The notes beneath the pieces were generated by a model. It ran no database searches. It saw nothing but the letters and a program-made list of their open reading frames with translations, and had not been told where the DNA came from. A program made the translations under genes and the position numbers. 64,000 nt of DNA from Lactarius indigo (taxonomy: Eukaryota; Basidiomycota; Agaricomycetes; Russulales; Russulaceae): the NCBI GenBank assembly GCA_025766275.1, contig JAFKAC010000063.1:124001-188000 (forward strand), read 5' to 3'. This document shows, one piece after another, positions 37,701 through 48,161 of this stretch; positions within the stretch are counted from its first letter, which is position 1; each line of letters opens with the position of its first letter.

Positions 37701-40700
37701 CCCGTCGATGCGGATTGAGCGAGTCCAAGGCCCAAAGCTCCCGTGGGTACGAACCGCTGAATTGACAGGAACACTTAATATTGCCGCTTAGTCGCGCAGC
37801 TCATTGAGAGTTTCCCTTTCGCCAACTGTCCCCGTATATCCAGCCAGATACCCACGGGTTGCCCTAGACTGCGCAATTTACGCTGTTTTCCACTGAGCAA
37901 AAAGTATTTTCTCACTATCTCTCTGTATCTGCAGCGAACGCACCAGCATATGTGCTTGCATCATAACAGCGTCCAGGCCTGCCGTATCAGAGCGACCGAT
38001 CTTCCGATCACGTCACGTAAACTAACTGGTTCTGTACTCGCTCGTATCGCCCATGGGGCTATCCTGAGCGCCTGGAGGCCTGGAGGCAGGTTGGTTTCCT
38101 TTTGCAGTCTACCAGGGGCAAGCAAGGCAAGCTGTACAGCCTCCCGCCCGTCGCCGACACCCCGCCTGCTCACGGCCGCCATATAATATTCGCACACTGT
38201 CAGTATAACATATGCACAGTGTTTGTAATGTGCGAACAAACTCTTGTTCTTACTTGGTCTTCTTCATAACGTGGGTCAAAGAAAAAACGAAATAGGCGCG
38301 CAAGCGCGTGTGATGGGTGTGTATCAGTCACTTTCACGACTTCACCTTCACTTTCTTCTGATGATCGGCACTTGGTATGCCCGGACATGATACACGCGAT
38401 TCGGGCATCAGGATACGCCTCCCGAGTCTCGTGGATCACAAGAATTGCACTGAACGCGCCATAATAATGCACACACCCCTAGCACTAGTTTGTCTCATGA
38501 CAATTGGTATCGCTACGCAACGAAAGCACGGCATACACGGTGGTACTATCCCATATTCTACTTAGTGGATACTCGAGAACACGACGTTAAATGCTCCCGC
38601 CTCTCGTTGTTGTACGCTCTTTGTGCGCGCATCGAGGCAAAGAATGAATGGAGACGGAATGGAATGAAGGACAAAATCAACCAGCAACTCGTCATGTGAA
38701 CGAGACAAAGATGATCCGCCCCTACAAAGTGAGACCCGAAATACTGACACAGACATGGACGCAAAGCGAAGCACGCAGACCTTAACGTAGGCGCTTTTTT
38801 GTTCTTTTACGAGCGCTTGCTCCAATCTTTTTGAGCACGGGTCTACTTTGTGTACTTTCCGAGAAGCTTTGTTTTGTTTTGGGGGGGCTGGAAAAGGGCG
38901 CCCAAGTCCATAAGGTTCTAGAACCCTCATCTGGCGGGCCCTAAATACAATGGCGGTGATCGTCATTATATGTCTCTGATGTTTTTGTTGCCCAGCCAGC
39001 TTGAGGCCGGACCGCGGGTGTTTGGGGGCGTTGGATGGGGTAAGCGCTGGGTAAGCGGGCGACATCCCGACCGCAGCCGCCTGTAATATTTGTCCGTCAA
39101 TGTATACCCGAATGATCGTGTGACGCAAGGGGATGGTATGTAGGTGCGGGAGGCTCAGATCCATCCCCTTGTTATTGACGATGCCAACAATGACGCGAAT
39201 GACGTCCAAGGTGGGTAATTCGTTGTTGTTGTGTCTTGTGTTCAGTTTAGGGGGTGGTGGCGCTGGTGGCTCCTCCTTTGCGTGACTCGCGATTGAGTCC
39301 GGGCCGCCGTGTGGCTATACTCATGCAATGTTCGTTCTGTTCTGCGACTGTTCCGTTCTAAATGGATATGAGTCGAGAGGATTCGAAGCAGAATCAGCAC
39401 ACGGTACTGATCACAACACGAAGAGCACCGAGTCATTAATTACGACTGCGTCCAGTCGGCGTGGAGGAATACCCGTTTACCTGAATCGGGCGCACTGTTG
39501 TTGTGGGGAAAAAAAAGGAAGCTGGATCGTCGTCATTAGATCACCTGTGGGGATGGTGTTTGCGTAATCTCCAGCATTGCAGGCACTGTGAACTCTGCTA
39601 GAGTGAGCGGACGTCATCGCCAGACGCCGGCTGCTGCGACCCTCAGTCAGGTGAGAGTTGGATGGTGCGTGCTACACTAGCAGCTGCGCTAAGTTAGCAC
39701 CTTCCAGACTTCCAGTACGTGCCAGCAGCCTCACTGCAATGTGCGCTGACACCGACGACTAGTAGCCCCCTGCGTCTCGAACCGAACGGCTCGCCCGTGT
39801 CCGCTCATGACGTTCTCTCGATCTAACCAATCTCTCTGTGGGTGGACCCCAATTCCACGGCACACGACACATATAACTTGAAAAGGTGTGAGTGGCCCTG
39901 ATCATGAAAAGCTTGTGCGTGGGGACGGCGTGAAACACCCGTCAAATTAAAGTACCGTCAGTTCCTGGCAATCGACTTGCGTTTCATAATTCGCTCGTCC
40001 GGGTTTTCGGGGGTTGACATATGTGTGCGTCCCGTGCGCGCATGCCAACCTGTATGTATTACAGCGTAAACCCCGCATCGGGGTTGTGGTATGAACCCAC
40101 TTCCCCGTAAAATTAGCAGCAAGTACAGCAGTCCACCGTTGACAGCCGCGCACAAAGAACTCGTTTTGATCCCGACCTCGACACGGCGATGCATTCGGAC
40201 TTGTTGGACGAACCGTCGCACGTTAACAATGGACGGAGAAGGACGGAGGTGGCAGCATCAGCTGATATGACTGTGACAGAGGCACCACCAGCTCAACGCC
40301 CCCCCGGCCAGTCATCTGCATCTGTACGGTCCATTTCGGAAAACACAGAACGCGGCTTCGCTAAAAATTTGCGGTAACCCGGGTCCGGTACGCCGCTCTC
40401 TCGCTCACTCTCAAATGCGAACCGGTTGGGGCGATTTGGGAACGCATGGCCGGCCAGGCTAATAAGTAGCGCTGCGCGAATTACGCCACGGACCGTCATG
40501 CGCGTTGATCACGGAGTCTGTAATTAGCCCACACACCCACGCTACGTCGTACACACGCAATGATGTCCTATGACCACGGTCTCGAGTTCGAGCACTGTTT
40601 GTAATATTGGGCGCTGCGGCTGATCACCGTACGGTGGTCCGCTGACGAGGTCACGATGTAATTAACCGGCACGTCTGCGTTCCCGGCAAGCGATGGCTTC

Positions 40701-43009
40701 TTTCTCCGCGTAACGTAACGCAGAGCATTCATTTTCACTTGAGACCACAGATGCATACGTTACGGGCGCTGAGCGTTGCGCCGAGGAGATGGGTCCGCGG
40801 TGCAGGCCACGCGTTGTGTGTCTTACATGACATCGGGGTTGTGAACATTACGAGTGCATAACTCGTGTAAACATCTCGTAAGCTACTACTGAACATATGT
40901 TTTTTTTTTTATTACTGTAAAAAAATCCCCCCAAAAAAAATTGAAAGAAAAGATGACCGTTCTAAGCCTAAAGCTTTCCCTCCTCCACATTGGGATCCGG
41001 GGGACGGGGTTGCGTCAACTGTCAACGTCAGAAGGAACGAACCGCCCGTGTGCGAAACGATCGAGCAACGGCAAACACGTAAAGTAAATGAAGGTCCCTT
41101 TTTTGCCACTTTTGCGTTCTTTTCGCATCCCTTCCTTCCCTCATCCCTCAAATTGCTTTGCCTTCGAGTCCCACACGCCGTGCTTCTCGCCCCCTCCTCC
41201 GCTGTGGGGTATGACGTTTTTCACCCACACTTGTCAAGCGGAGGGATATGATGGGTTGCTAAAAAGATGCGCGATCGAAGATTTGATGTTGATGGATCCC
41301 ATGCTTCGCAAGTCCGTCCCCGCCCCTTGGAGGGGGCCTGAGAGTTCTTTCGCTCGTGTTCATGGGGGGGGCGGCCTGGACGTGTCACCGGACATCAAAA
41401 TGAGCGCAATGCCATAACGCTTGCTTGCTTTGCTTTGCTGGCCTCTCAAACCTTTTCGTTCCTGACAAAACACTGGGCCACCCCTTCCTAAAATATCAGA
41501 AAGGAAACAATTGAAAGAGAAAACAGTCTAGGGATTCCTTGCTTTGCCAAAAGTCTCATGCTCAGCTCGGCCCGGATCCGCCTTATGCTCATCTTGGCGC
41601 ATGTGCAATACCATGATGGCATCCACAGGGCACGCGCATGCCTGCCAGTGGATGTAGGACCCCGGTCATGCCACCCGTCGCGAGAAAAACAAACAAGCTT
41701 ATATTTCCCATTTATCTTAAAGCTGGCAACTGGCAGACGAAAGGATGGTTGGCCTGGTGTGGGGGGGCTTCCTTCGCTTCCATTCTTCTTTGGCATGACT
41801 GCTGTTATCTCGATACATAGATGCTCGTGAGTGGCCTTTCGGACCTATGATAGCTGACTTCGTTGTGCAATACAGTAGCAGGTGCCAGACCCTGTAGGGT
41901 ATTCTGTATCCTATTCCCGGCCCGTCGCTTGTGACTCGCGCCGGGTCTGGCTGTAGACCTTCTTTTCTTCCTGCGCGACCACAGTATCATACCGTACAAC
42001 CCGTCGTCGGAATACGGAACCCCGACCAGGCCGTTCTCGACCGCACCATCAATTGGTCACGGCATACCTCTCTGTGATCGATATCCCCTAGCCTGCCCTG
42101 GAACAAAACGGTGAGAGGTGGGCATGTGTACAAAAAAAAAAATAGAAGAAGAGAAGAGAAGATCTTTTTGGCGCTAAGTTGGCGCTCGGTGCCTCGCAGG
42201 TATGTGCGTCATCATTATCACTGTATCGCCGCTAAGTGACTGTATGTTGTTGCACTGAGACGCGACGTTCGAGGTCCAATCAGTCTAAAGACGTTCTCTG
42301 GAGAATGATTGAAATGAAATGAAATTGAACTAGCAACACGAAAGTTTTTCACCTCATCTTGATCTTTTGTCGTGTGAACGTGCGAACGACCCCACATCTT
42401 GGGGGGTAAAGTCGAGGTAAAGGAGCCATGGACCAACTCTGCGGCCTGACGGATAGAGCATCGTCGTCGTCATCATGGGATCATCTTTGAATGACGACTT
42501 GGAAAAGGGGTGGTGGTCCTGCGCGCGCCCTCAAATTGCACTTTATCAATCGATTGCCCTCGCTTCTTTTTTCGCTTCGCTTCTTTCTGGGGCGATTTTC
42601 CACCGTCCGCTGTATGTCCTCTATCATTATAGAATGCTTTCTTTCTTTCGCACAGTGTTCGTCGCTTCGCACACGAGTTGACATTGACACACGAGTCTAA
42701 TTTCGGTCGGATCAGTTCAATAGATCTCATTGATTTCGAGCGAGCAGCGATTTAAATTGGCTCCGGGGTCGTGCGTGCTTCAAACAAGGAGCTACATCGC
42801 TCAGGGTCGCCTTGCAGCTCGTGCAGGAGGGGTAAAGCAAGAAAATTCGAGAACGACAGGTAAATAATACAAGAAAAAGAGACATGATAATCAAGAAAGG
42901 GGCGAAGCACAAAAAACAAGAAAATAAAGCAAAAAGAAATATTCATGATAGATCCGCTAACCAAAATAGATCCATTTACCCATCTACAACCACGCACTCT
43001 TGGAGTGTC
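34781..43009. other. 8.2 kb without a convincing gene
   Basis: It lies upstream of the minus-strand gene starting at 34780 and downstream of the one ending at 43010. Open frames are short or lack motifs. The longest, 38562-39209 on the minus strand (215 codons), has no internal support. Pyrimidine-rich plus-strand DNA at 35120-36300 and 41090-41200 resembles fungal promoter or 5'-leader sequence. I found no tRNA cloverleaf. Possible contents are a long untranslated leader, a non-coding RNA or decayed mobile DNA. Confidence 0.4.
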
Positions 43010-46000
43010 TCATCGCGGGCCTTCTCTCGCATATGCGGCACCTGGGGGTCCACGCCCGCCACTATCGCGCTCGTACGAGCCATACGAGCTTCCATACGGT
43101 TCCATATGCATCGGGGGACGCCCATGCGCATGCGCATGACCATGACCATACCTAGGCGGCGACCGCGACGCCGCGCGCAATATCGGTATCGGTACCGGTA
43201 TCGACACGAGTTGCTGATGCACATAATCGTCATACTCCCCCGCCCCTGGCACCGGGACCGGCGCCGTCGCTGCTATGCCAGCAACGGCAGCACCGGCGGC
43301 GGAGGGGGGTGGGGGCAGTGGCGGTGGAGGGCCCTGGCCAGGGCCGATGGACATAGGAATGGCGTACCCGTCGTCGCCACGCGCACGCTTGGGCGGTGGC
43401 GGCGAGCCCGGGCTGCGCGGGCGCGGACCCGGGCCCGGCCCGCGTGGGAGGAACGCGTCGAATGGGCGTCTTGCTGACGGCGGCACGTCGAATGTCGATG
43501 CTGGGGGCGGGTACCACCTATCACGGTCGCGGTCGCGGTCGTCACTAAAACGTCTGTCTGCTATTCCACCACTAGCACCATTGCCACTGGCACCACTGCC
43601 GCTTGCATACGAGGGCTCAGAGTACCGCGTGTGTGTGCGCCCGCGATCCCAGTGCGGAGGCTGGCTCTGAGGCGGATGCGGGCGGTCACGGTCGCGGGGA
43701 GGCGGAGGACGATAGTCTTTGTTGCTGTCCCAATAAGCCCTTTCACGTTCGCGTTCACGGTCACGGTCACGGTCGTAGTATTCGCGGTACCCGCCACGTC
43801 TGTCCGCGTAGGGCGGCGGGGACCAACGACTTCGTTCGTCATAGCGTCTAAAGTTGTCCCCGGGTCCAGGTGGAGGCGGGGGCGGTGGCAGAGGGTGCAC
43901 GTCCAGGCGGCGGTCGTCCTCCGGAGGGCGGCTGAACTCAGAGCGGAAGTACGACGGGCGGAAGGTAGGGGGTTGGCGTTCACGCGAGGGCTCACGAGCA
44001 CGGAGTGATAGCGGAGGATGCACAGACGGGACACCCGAGGGGCTGGAGGCACGAGGCGGCGGGGGCGGCTGGAGCCTTGGTTCATCACGGCCAACGGAGA
44101 GCGCATGAGAAGAGGGAGCGGCAGATACAGGACGCGACCGATCGTCTGTAGCAGGAGCACCAGCAGCGGTAACAGGAGCAGCGGAAATGGAGAAACGTTC
44201 TGGGTGCGGAGGCTCAGAAACACGGGCGTGCAGTACATCGTCAACAACGGACTGAGCAGGAGTAGCAATACCAGTATTTTCTGGGAGCCTAACGTGTCGC
44301 CCCTCCGAAAGAAGCACACCAGGCCGCGTTGGCTCTGCTCGCGACACCAGCTGGGGTTGGGTTCCGGAGACGCGGTCCTGCGAGGAAGCCACTTGACTTG
44401 AAGACCGTTCATCCACAGGCGCTACAAAGCGTGCACTCGAATTACGTTGCCCGTCAACAGACATTGGCGCAGGGGAACTATGGACAGAAATAGGCCGATG
44501 GTCACCAGCCACATCACGGTCTGCAGCAGAATCCATAGGAGCGGGAGTCAAAGCATGGGTAGCAGTTCCAGCGGTGCTAGAAGGAGTAGCAGAAGAAGAC
44601 GCTAAAGGCGCAGCAGCGGGGCCACTAGTCTTCATAGCCTGAGACACACTGAGACGCCTCTCGTTTCCATTTGCATTCCCATTTGCTATGTGAGGTCCTT
44701 GGGGGGGCAAATCTTGAGATGGAGCAATCCCAAAGCGACTCTCTTCTGACAGCGGACGACGGTCATAATCAGGAGGGAAACGGCGATCATCAAGCGGGCG
44801 TCGGTCAACATAGCCAGGAGGACGCTTATCATCCAAGTGCGGCGGACGGCGATCATAGTTTGGAGGACGACGGTCGTCAAGAGGTCTTCTGTCAAAGTCT
44901 AAGCGCCGTTGGTCACTCAAGCTCCAGCGCCGCTCTCGCTCATGAGTCCGCTCAATCTCATGTTGTTGTTCTCGGACCCAGTCACGCTCGCGGTCGTACG
45001 GCCGCGGTACCTCACGTGAGGGCGGAGGTGGCCTCTCTCTGTTATGTTCCGACGGGTAGGCAGGAGGAGGAAGAGGTGGAGCGCGCGCAGTACGGTCGTT
45101 GTCGGCACCAGGACGACGTCTCTCAGGAGAAGCAAGCATCTGATGTTGCTGTTGCGAAATTCGTTGCGCGTTACTGGGATCCCCACGCGGGGATGGTTGT
45201 TCTCTGGGGGCAAAAGTAGAATCTGGAGTGGGCCGCGAAGGGGGCAGGATGTTCGGTCCTGAGTGGGCGGTTGAGCCGCCGTTGACGTCCGTCGCGTGTT
45301 CGACCGAGGGAGACCTGAAGAAACGACGAGATGGTGTTACTGGCGCACGACCATTGGACGGATTGCGGGTTTGGTCCCGAGGGGAAGGAGGAACCTGCGC
45401 CGCGAGACGTTCGACGTGCGTGAGAACGGGATATTGGCGGACAAAATCTAAAGTACAGGCACACACCATGTTGTTACCAGAAATGCCTGGGCGTGGGCCG
45501 CCGCCAGCCAAAGGCAAACCCTGGACAGGAGGGTGGGCGTGGGCATGACGAACGTCACTAGAGAACCCAGACGACGACACGGTCTCGAAGTTCCCGCCCG
45601 AGGACGGAGTCGCAGCCGCAGCCTTCTCAGTGGGGTTGCTCTGCATCTGTTCTGGGTGTGGAGGGACCGACAGTGACGACGGGGGTAACAGAGAACCCAG
45701 TGGGCCCTGATAGATACTAGCGAGCACGTCGAGCCGTGGGGTCGCGCGGAAGATCTCGTGTTGGTTGCTCTTGATCGTCTCCTTGAGACGCTCGAGGGCC
45801 TCGAGATCTCCCTGGCCGCGGGGCAGTGCGGGATCGGGGATAAACTGCGCTTGTTGTGGGTGCTGCATCCTGGGCGATGCACGCACTGCGTAACTGTCGT
45901 GGTCGGAGCCGGAATGTGGAGGACGCTGAAGAGGAAGAGGAGGACGACGGCGAAGTCGAAGCCGACGACGACTAGGGGGAAACGGGGAGGGTGAAGATGG

Positions 46001-46195
46001 TGTGTGAGTACCGTTGGTGGGCGCGGGGTTGCCGGAAGACGAAACAATGGGGAAGGGTGAAGTCAGTGGGGCGGCGACAGCGATAGTCTGGGTGAGATTG
46101 AAAGACGACTGCTGCAAGTCAGGGATGTCTTGGGTAGTGAGTGTGCGTGCACGGTTCAAGTTGCCTCTCCGTTTTTTGTTTTGCCGAGCTGACAT
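43010..46195 (-). CDS. Large Pro/Arg-rich disordered protein (single exon, 1061 aa)
   Basis: One uninterrupted frame from ATG at 46195 to TGA at 43010, the longest in the window. It starts MSARQNKKRRGNLNRARTLT. A helical, conserved-looking segment lies at about residues 130-165 (DLEALERLKETIKSNQ, RLDVLASIYQGPLGSLLP). The rest is low complexity: a block of DRRPLDDRRPP-type repeats at about 430-490, a Ser/Pro/Ala middle, and a C-terminus with RDRDRERERE and many PPP runs ending GPPGAAYAREGPR. Arg-Asp/Glu and Arg-Gly repeats of this kind are seen in RNA-associated and condensate-forming proteins, but no RRM, zinc finger or other domain is visible. The role is therefore unknown; nuclear or RNA-linked is a guess. 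No intron was needed. Confidence 0.75.
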   Translation of the reverse strand: MSARQNKKRRGNLNRARTLTTQDIPDLQQSSFNLTQTIAVAAPLTSPFPIVSSSGNPAPTNGTHTPSSPSPFPPSRRRLRLRRRPPLPLQRPPHSGSDHDSYAVRASPRMQHPQQAQFIPDPALPRGQGDLEALERLKETIKSNQHEIFRATPRLDVLASIYQGPLGSLLPPSSLSVPPHPEQMQSNPTEKAAAATPSSGGNFETVSSSGFSSDVRHAHAHPPVQGLPLAGGGPRPGISGNNMVCACTLDFVRQYPVLTHVERLAAQVPPSPRDQTRNPSNGRAPVTPSRRFFRSPSVEHATDVNGGSTAHSGPNILPPSRPTPDSTFAPREQPSPRGDPSNAQRISQQQHQMLASPERRRPGADNDRTARAPPLPPPAYPSEHNRERPPPPSREVPRPYDRERDWVREQQHEIERTHERERRWSLSDQRRLDFDRRPLDDRRPPNYDRRPPHLDDKRPPGYVDRRPLDDRRFPPDYDRRPLSEESRFGIAPSQDLPPQGPHIANGNANGNERRLSVSQAMKTSGPAAAPLASSSATPSSTAGTATHALTPAPMDSAADRDVAGDHRPISVHSSPAPMSVDGQRNSSARFVAPVDERSSSQVASSQDRVSGTQPQLVSRAEPTRPGVLLSEGRHVRLPENTGIATPAQSVVDDVLHARVSEPPHPERFSISAAPVTAAGAPATDDRSRPVSAAPSSHALSVGRDEPRLQPPPPPRASSPSGVPSVHPPLSLRAREPSRERQPPTFRPSYFRSEFSRPPEDDRRLDVHPLPPPPPPPGPGDNFRRYDERSRWSPPPYADRRGGYREYYDRDRDRERERERAYWDSNKDYRPPPPRDRDRPHPPQSQPPHWDRGRTHTRYSEPSYASGSGASGNGASGGIADRRFSDDRDRDRDRWYPPPASTFDVPPSARRPFDAFLPRGPGPGPRPRSPGSPPPPKRARGDDGYAIPMSIGPGQGPPPPLPPPPSAAGAAVAGIAATAPVPVPGAGEYDDYVHQQLVSIPVPIPILRAASRSPPRYGHGHAHAHGRPPMHMEPYGSSYGSYERDSGGRGPPGAAYAREGPR

Positions 46196-46449
46196 AGAAC
46201 GGCTCCCAGGAGGTGGGCTGTGCTAACGTTGACCCGTTGCCATGTTCGGCAAAGTCAATTTTACCGCTCAACTGGTTCACACAATTTGTTCAATTGTAGT
46301 TCGAAAGGATCACATTTCATTCAGAGAAAGAGAATATAGTAAGGAGTCGATATACAGGAGAGTGAATAGGACTCGGTCGTTCTTTGACGATATATAGGTC
46401 TTCTTCGGAGACCGTTCAAAGTAATTCAAGGAGCAAGAATATTAATTCA
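46196..46449. other. Short intergenic spacer
   Basis: Separates two minus-strand genes. It contains the promoter of the 1061-residue protein and the 3' end of the membrane-anchored protein gene. No gene seen. Confidence 0.5.
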
Positions 46450-47314
46450 CTAGGCGCGATTCTCCACCACAGGGACAGCATCGGATCCTTTCTTCTCATC
46501 GACAGGCTCGTACGGGGGAGCAACCTCCTCAGCGAACATGAAGATCGTCGTTTCCTCGGGATCGGGAACAGGGCTGCTGCGAAGGGCGCGGACGAGCAAC
46601 ACTGTCAGGACCCAGAACATGCGCACAAGGACACCAATCCCACACCCTATCACGGGGTCGTTAGTGCCAGCTAAGATAACATCAAAAGAAAAAGAAAAAA
46701 CCGTACCGAGAACGAAGGCGACAATGCGTCCCTCCCATGGTCCAAGTGCCATCAGCGCACGGTGGACGCGATGCAAGAACGGGCCCTTGAAGCGTTCCTC
46801 TTGGGTCTGGTACACCGGGTAGGGCATAGGCAATACGGTGACTCGATTGCCCCCAGCATGCGGACCGCCTGAAACGGGCGCGAACGTCTGGACAACAGGG
46901 AGCGGAGCAAACTTGTGCGACGCTGGGGTATTAGTGGTAATATGGATGCGCGTTACGCCGCCCTCGGGCACGGGCGCAGTAACGGCCAACGAGGGCCCCC
47001 CAATTCCGATGAAAGCTAGCAGGCGCGAGGCAGTACCCTGCACGGCCTTCTGCATGTTCTTGCAGAGATGGCGCATCTTCGGTTTCGGCTGACCGTCGGA
47101 GAAACCACTGGCGGCGGCTGGTCCCGCATTCGCTGCAGCGTGCCCCAGGCGCATTGGGGAGACATCTTTGGAGGCAATCATGACATGGAGCGGATTCGCT
47201 GTGGCTGCAAAGATACCAAACGACGAGGTCTTAGTTGGCCCCTGATCAATATGATAGGAAGGACTTACCGAGACCAGCGCCGACAACGAGAAGAGGGATA
47301 GTTATGAATCGCAT
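46450..47314 (-). CDS. Signal-peptide protein with C-terminal membrane anchor (3 exons, 246 aa)
   Basis: Exons: 47314-47269, 47204-46707, 46646-46450, with GT-AG introns of 64 and 60 bases. Removing the second intron joins FVLG to CGIGVLVRMFWVL and gives one continuous hydrophobic segment. That intron reads open, so an unspliced model would be 20 residues longer. The N-terminus is a signal peptide (MRFITIPLLVVGAGLATANP). A Pro/Thr-rich lumenal or extracellular part follows (MRHLCKNMQKAVQGTA, VTRIHITTNTPASHKFAPLP). One transmembrane segment (about residues 175-205) precedes a short acidic cytosolic tail (PPYEPVDEKKGSDAVPVVE). I recall similar proteins in other basidiomycetes but know no function. 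Topology is inferred. Confidence 0.75.
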
Positions 47315-48161
47315 ATCAATATCTGCTCTCTTTGAGAGAGTGGTTTAGTGGGAGGAGTAAGAGTAACGGTTTGGAGTAAGGTGCAGGTGTAACTGGTTCA
47401 CGGGCAAAGGGTCTCGGTCCATCAGTTGGGTGCCACACCTACAACAACACACTGCATTATATAAGCAGCTGCGCAGGACATTAGTCAGCTGGCCATCTAT
47501 GATACGAGTATGACTGGATCTGACTCACGGTAAACAGTGTACAAAGGTGTATAGAACAGAGCCCTGACTGCACCGCACCTGCCGTTGACTCTAAGTCCAT
47601 TTTAAACCTGAATTTATAGGGAATGCCAAACAAGTGGACCGCAGTCGCCACTAACGGCGCAGCATTTCGTAAGTTCGAAAAGAAAATACGAAAAACATGA
47701 GCTAGTGGAGGGTAGCCCTTCGGCGCGATGTTATTACCTCTGGGTTCAGACCAACGGACAACATAGATATTGCCATAACCAAGAGCGCAACCGTTCCAGT
47801 CCCCTTTGTTTAATTGAAATTATATTATCCCTAGCCTGCCAGTGGACAACACACCCTTGATAACTGTGGGAGCATTCGGAATTCCACGCCGTGGGTTGGG
47901 CGTTATCGCGTGGACAGCTCGTGCTCACCTAGACGCTCGAATCCCACGCTCACTCTATCCCCCATTATTCCAGCCTTCAAAACACTCTTCTATCCAGTAT
48001 GGCTGCGCAAGATTTAGAGCACGGGCAAATGTTTTCGAATTCGTGTGTAGATGGCTATTTAGCCATGACTTTCTTTGATGGTGACCTACTACTCTAGCCC
48101 AGGTCCTTCAGGATCGCGAAATTCGGGAGGAGGGTTTGTCGATCCTTTCTTTTGTGTAGCG
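47315..48161. other. Divergent intergenic region
   Basis: It lies between the membrane-anchored protein gene (minus) and the NACHT-WD40 gene (plus). No open frame with a motif. It must contain both promoters. Confidence 0.5.

Noticed and set aside
38562..39209. 215-codon minus-strand frame in the gene desert
   Set aside because: No ATG near the open start, no family motif and no splice partner. It is kept only as a note within the intergenic entry.
43561..44412. 283-codon frame overlapping the 1061-residue protein
   Set aside because: Same strand, different frame, inside a GC-rich low-complexity gene, with no motif of its own.
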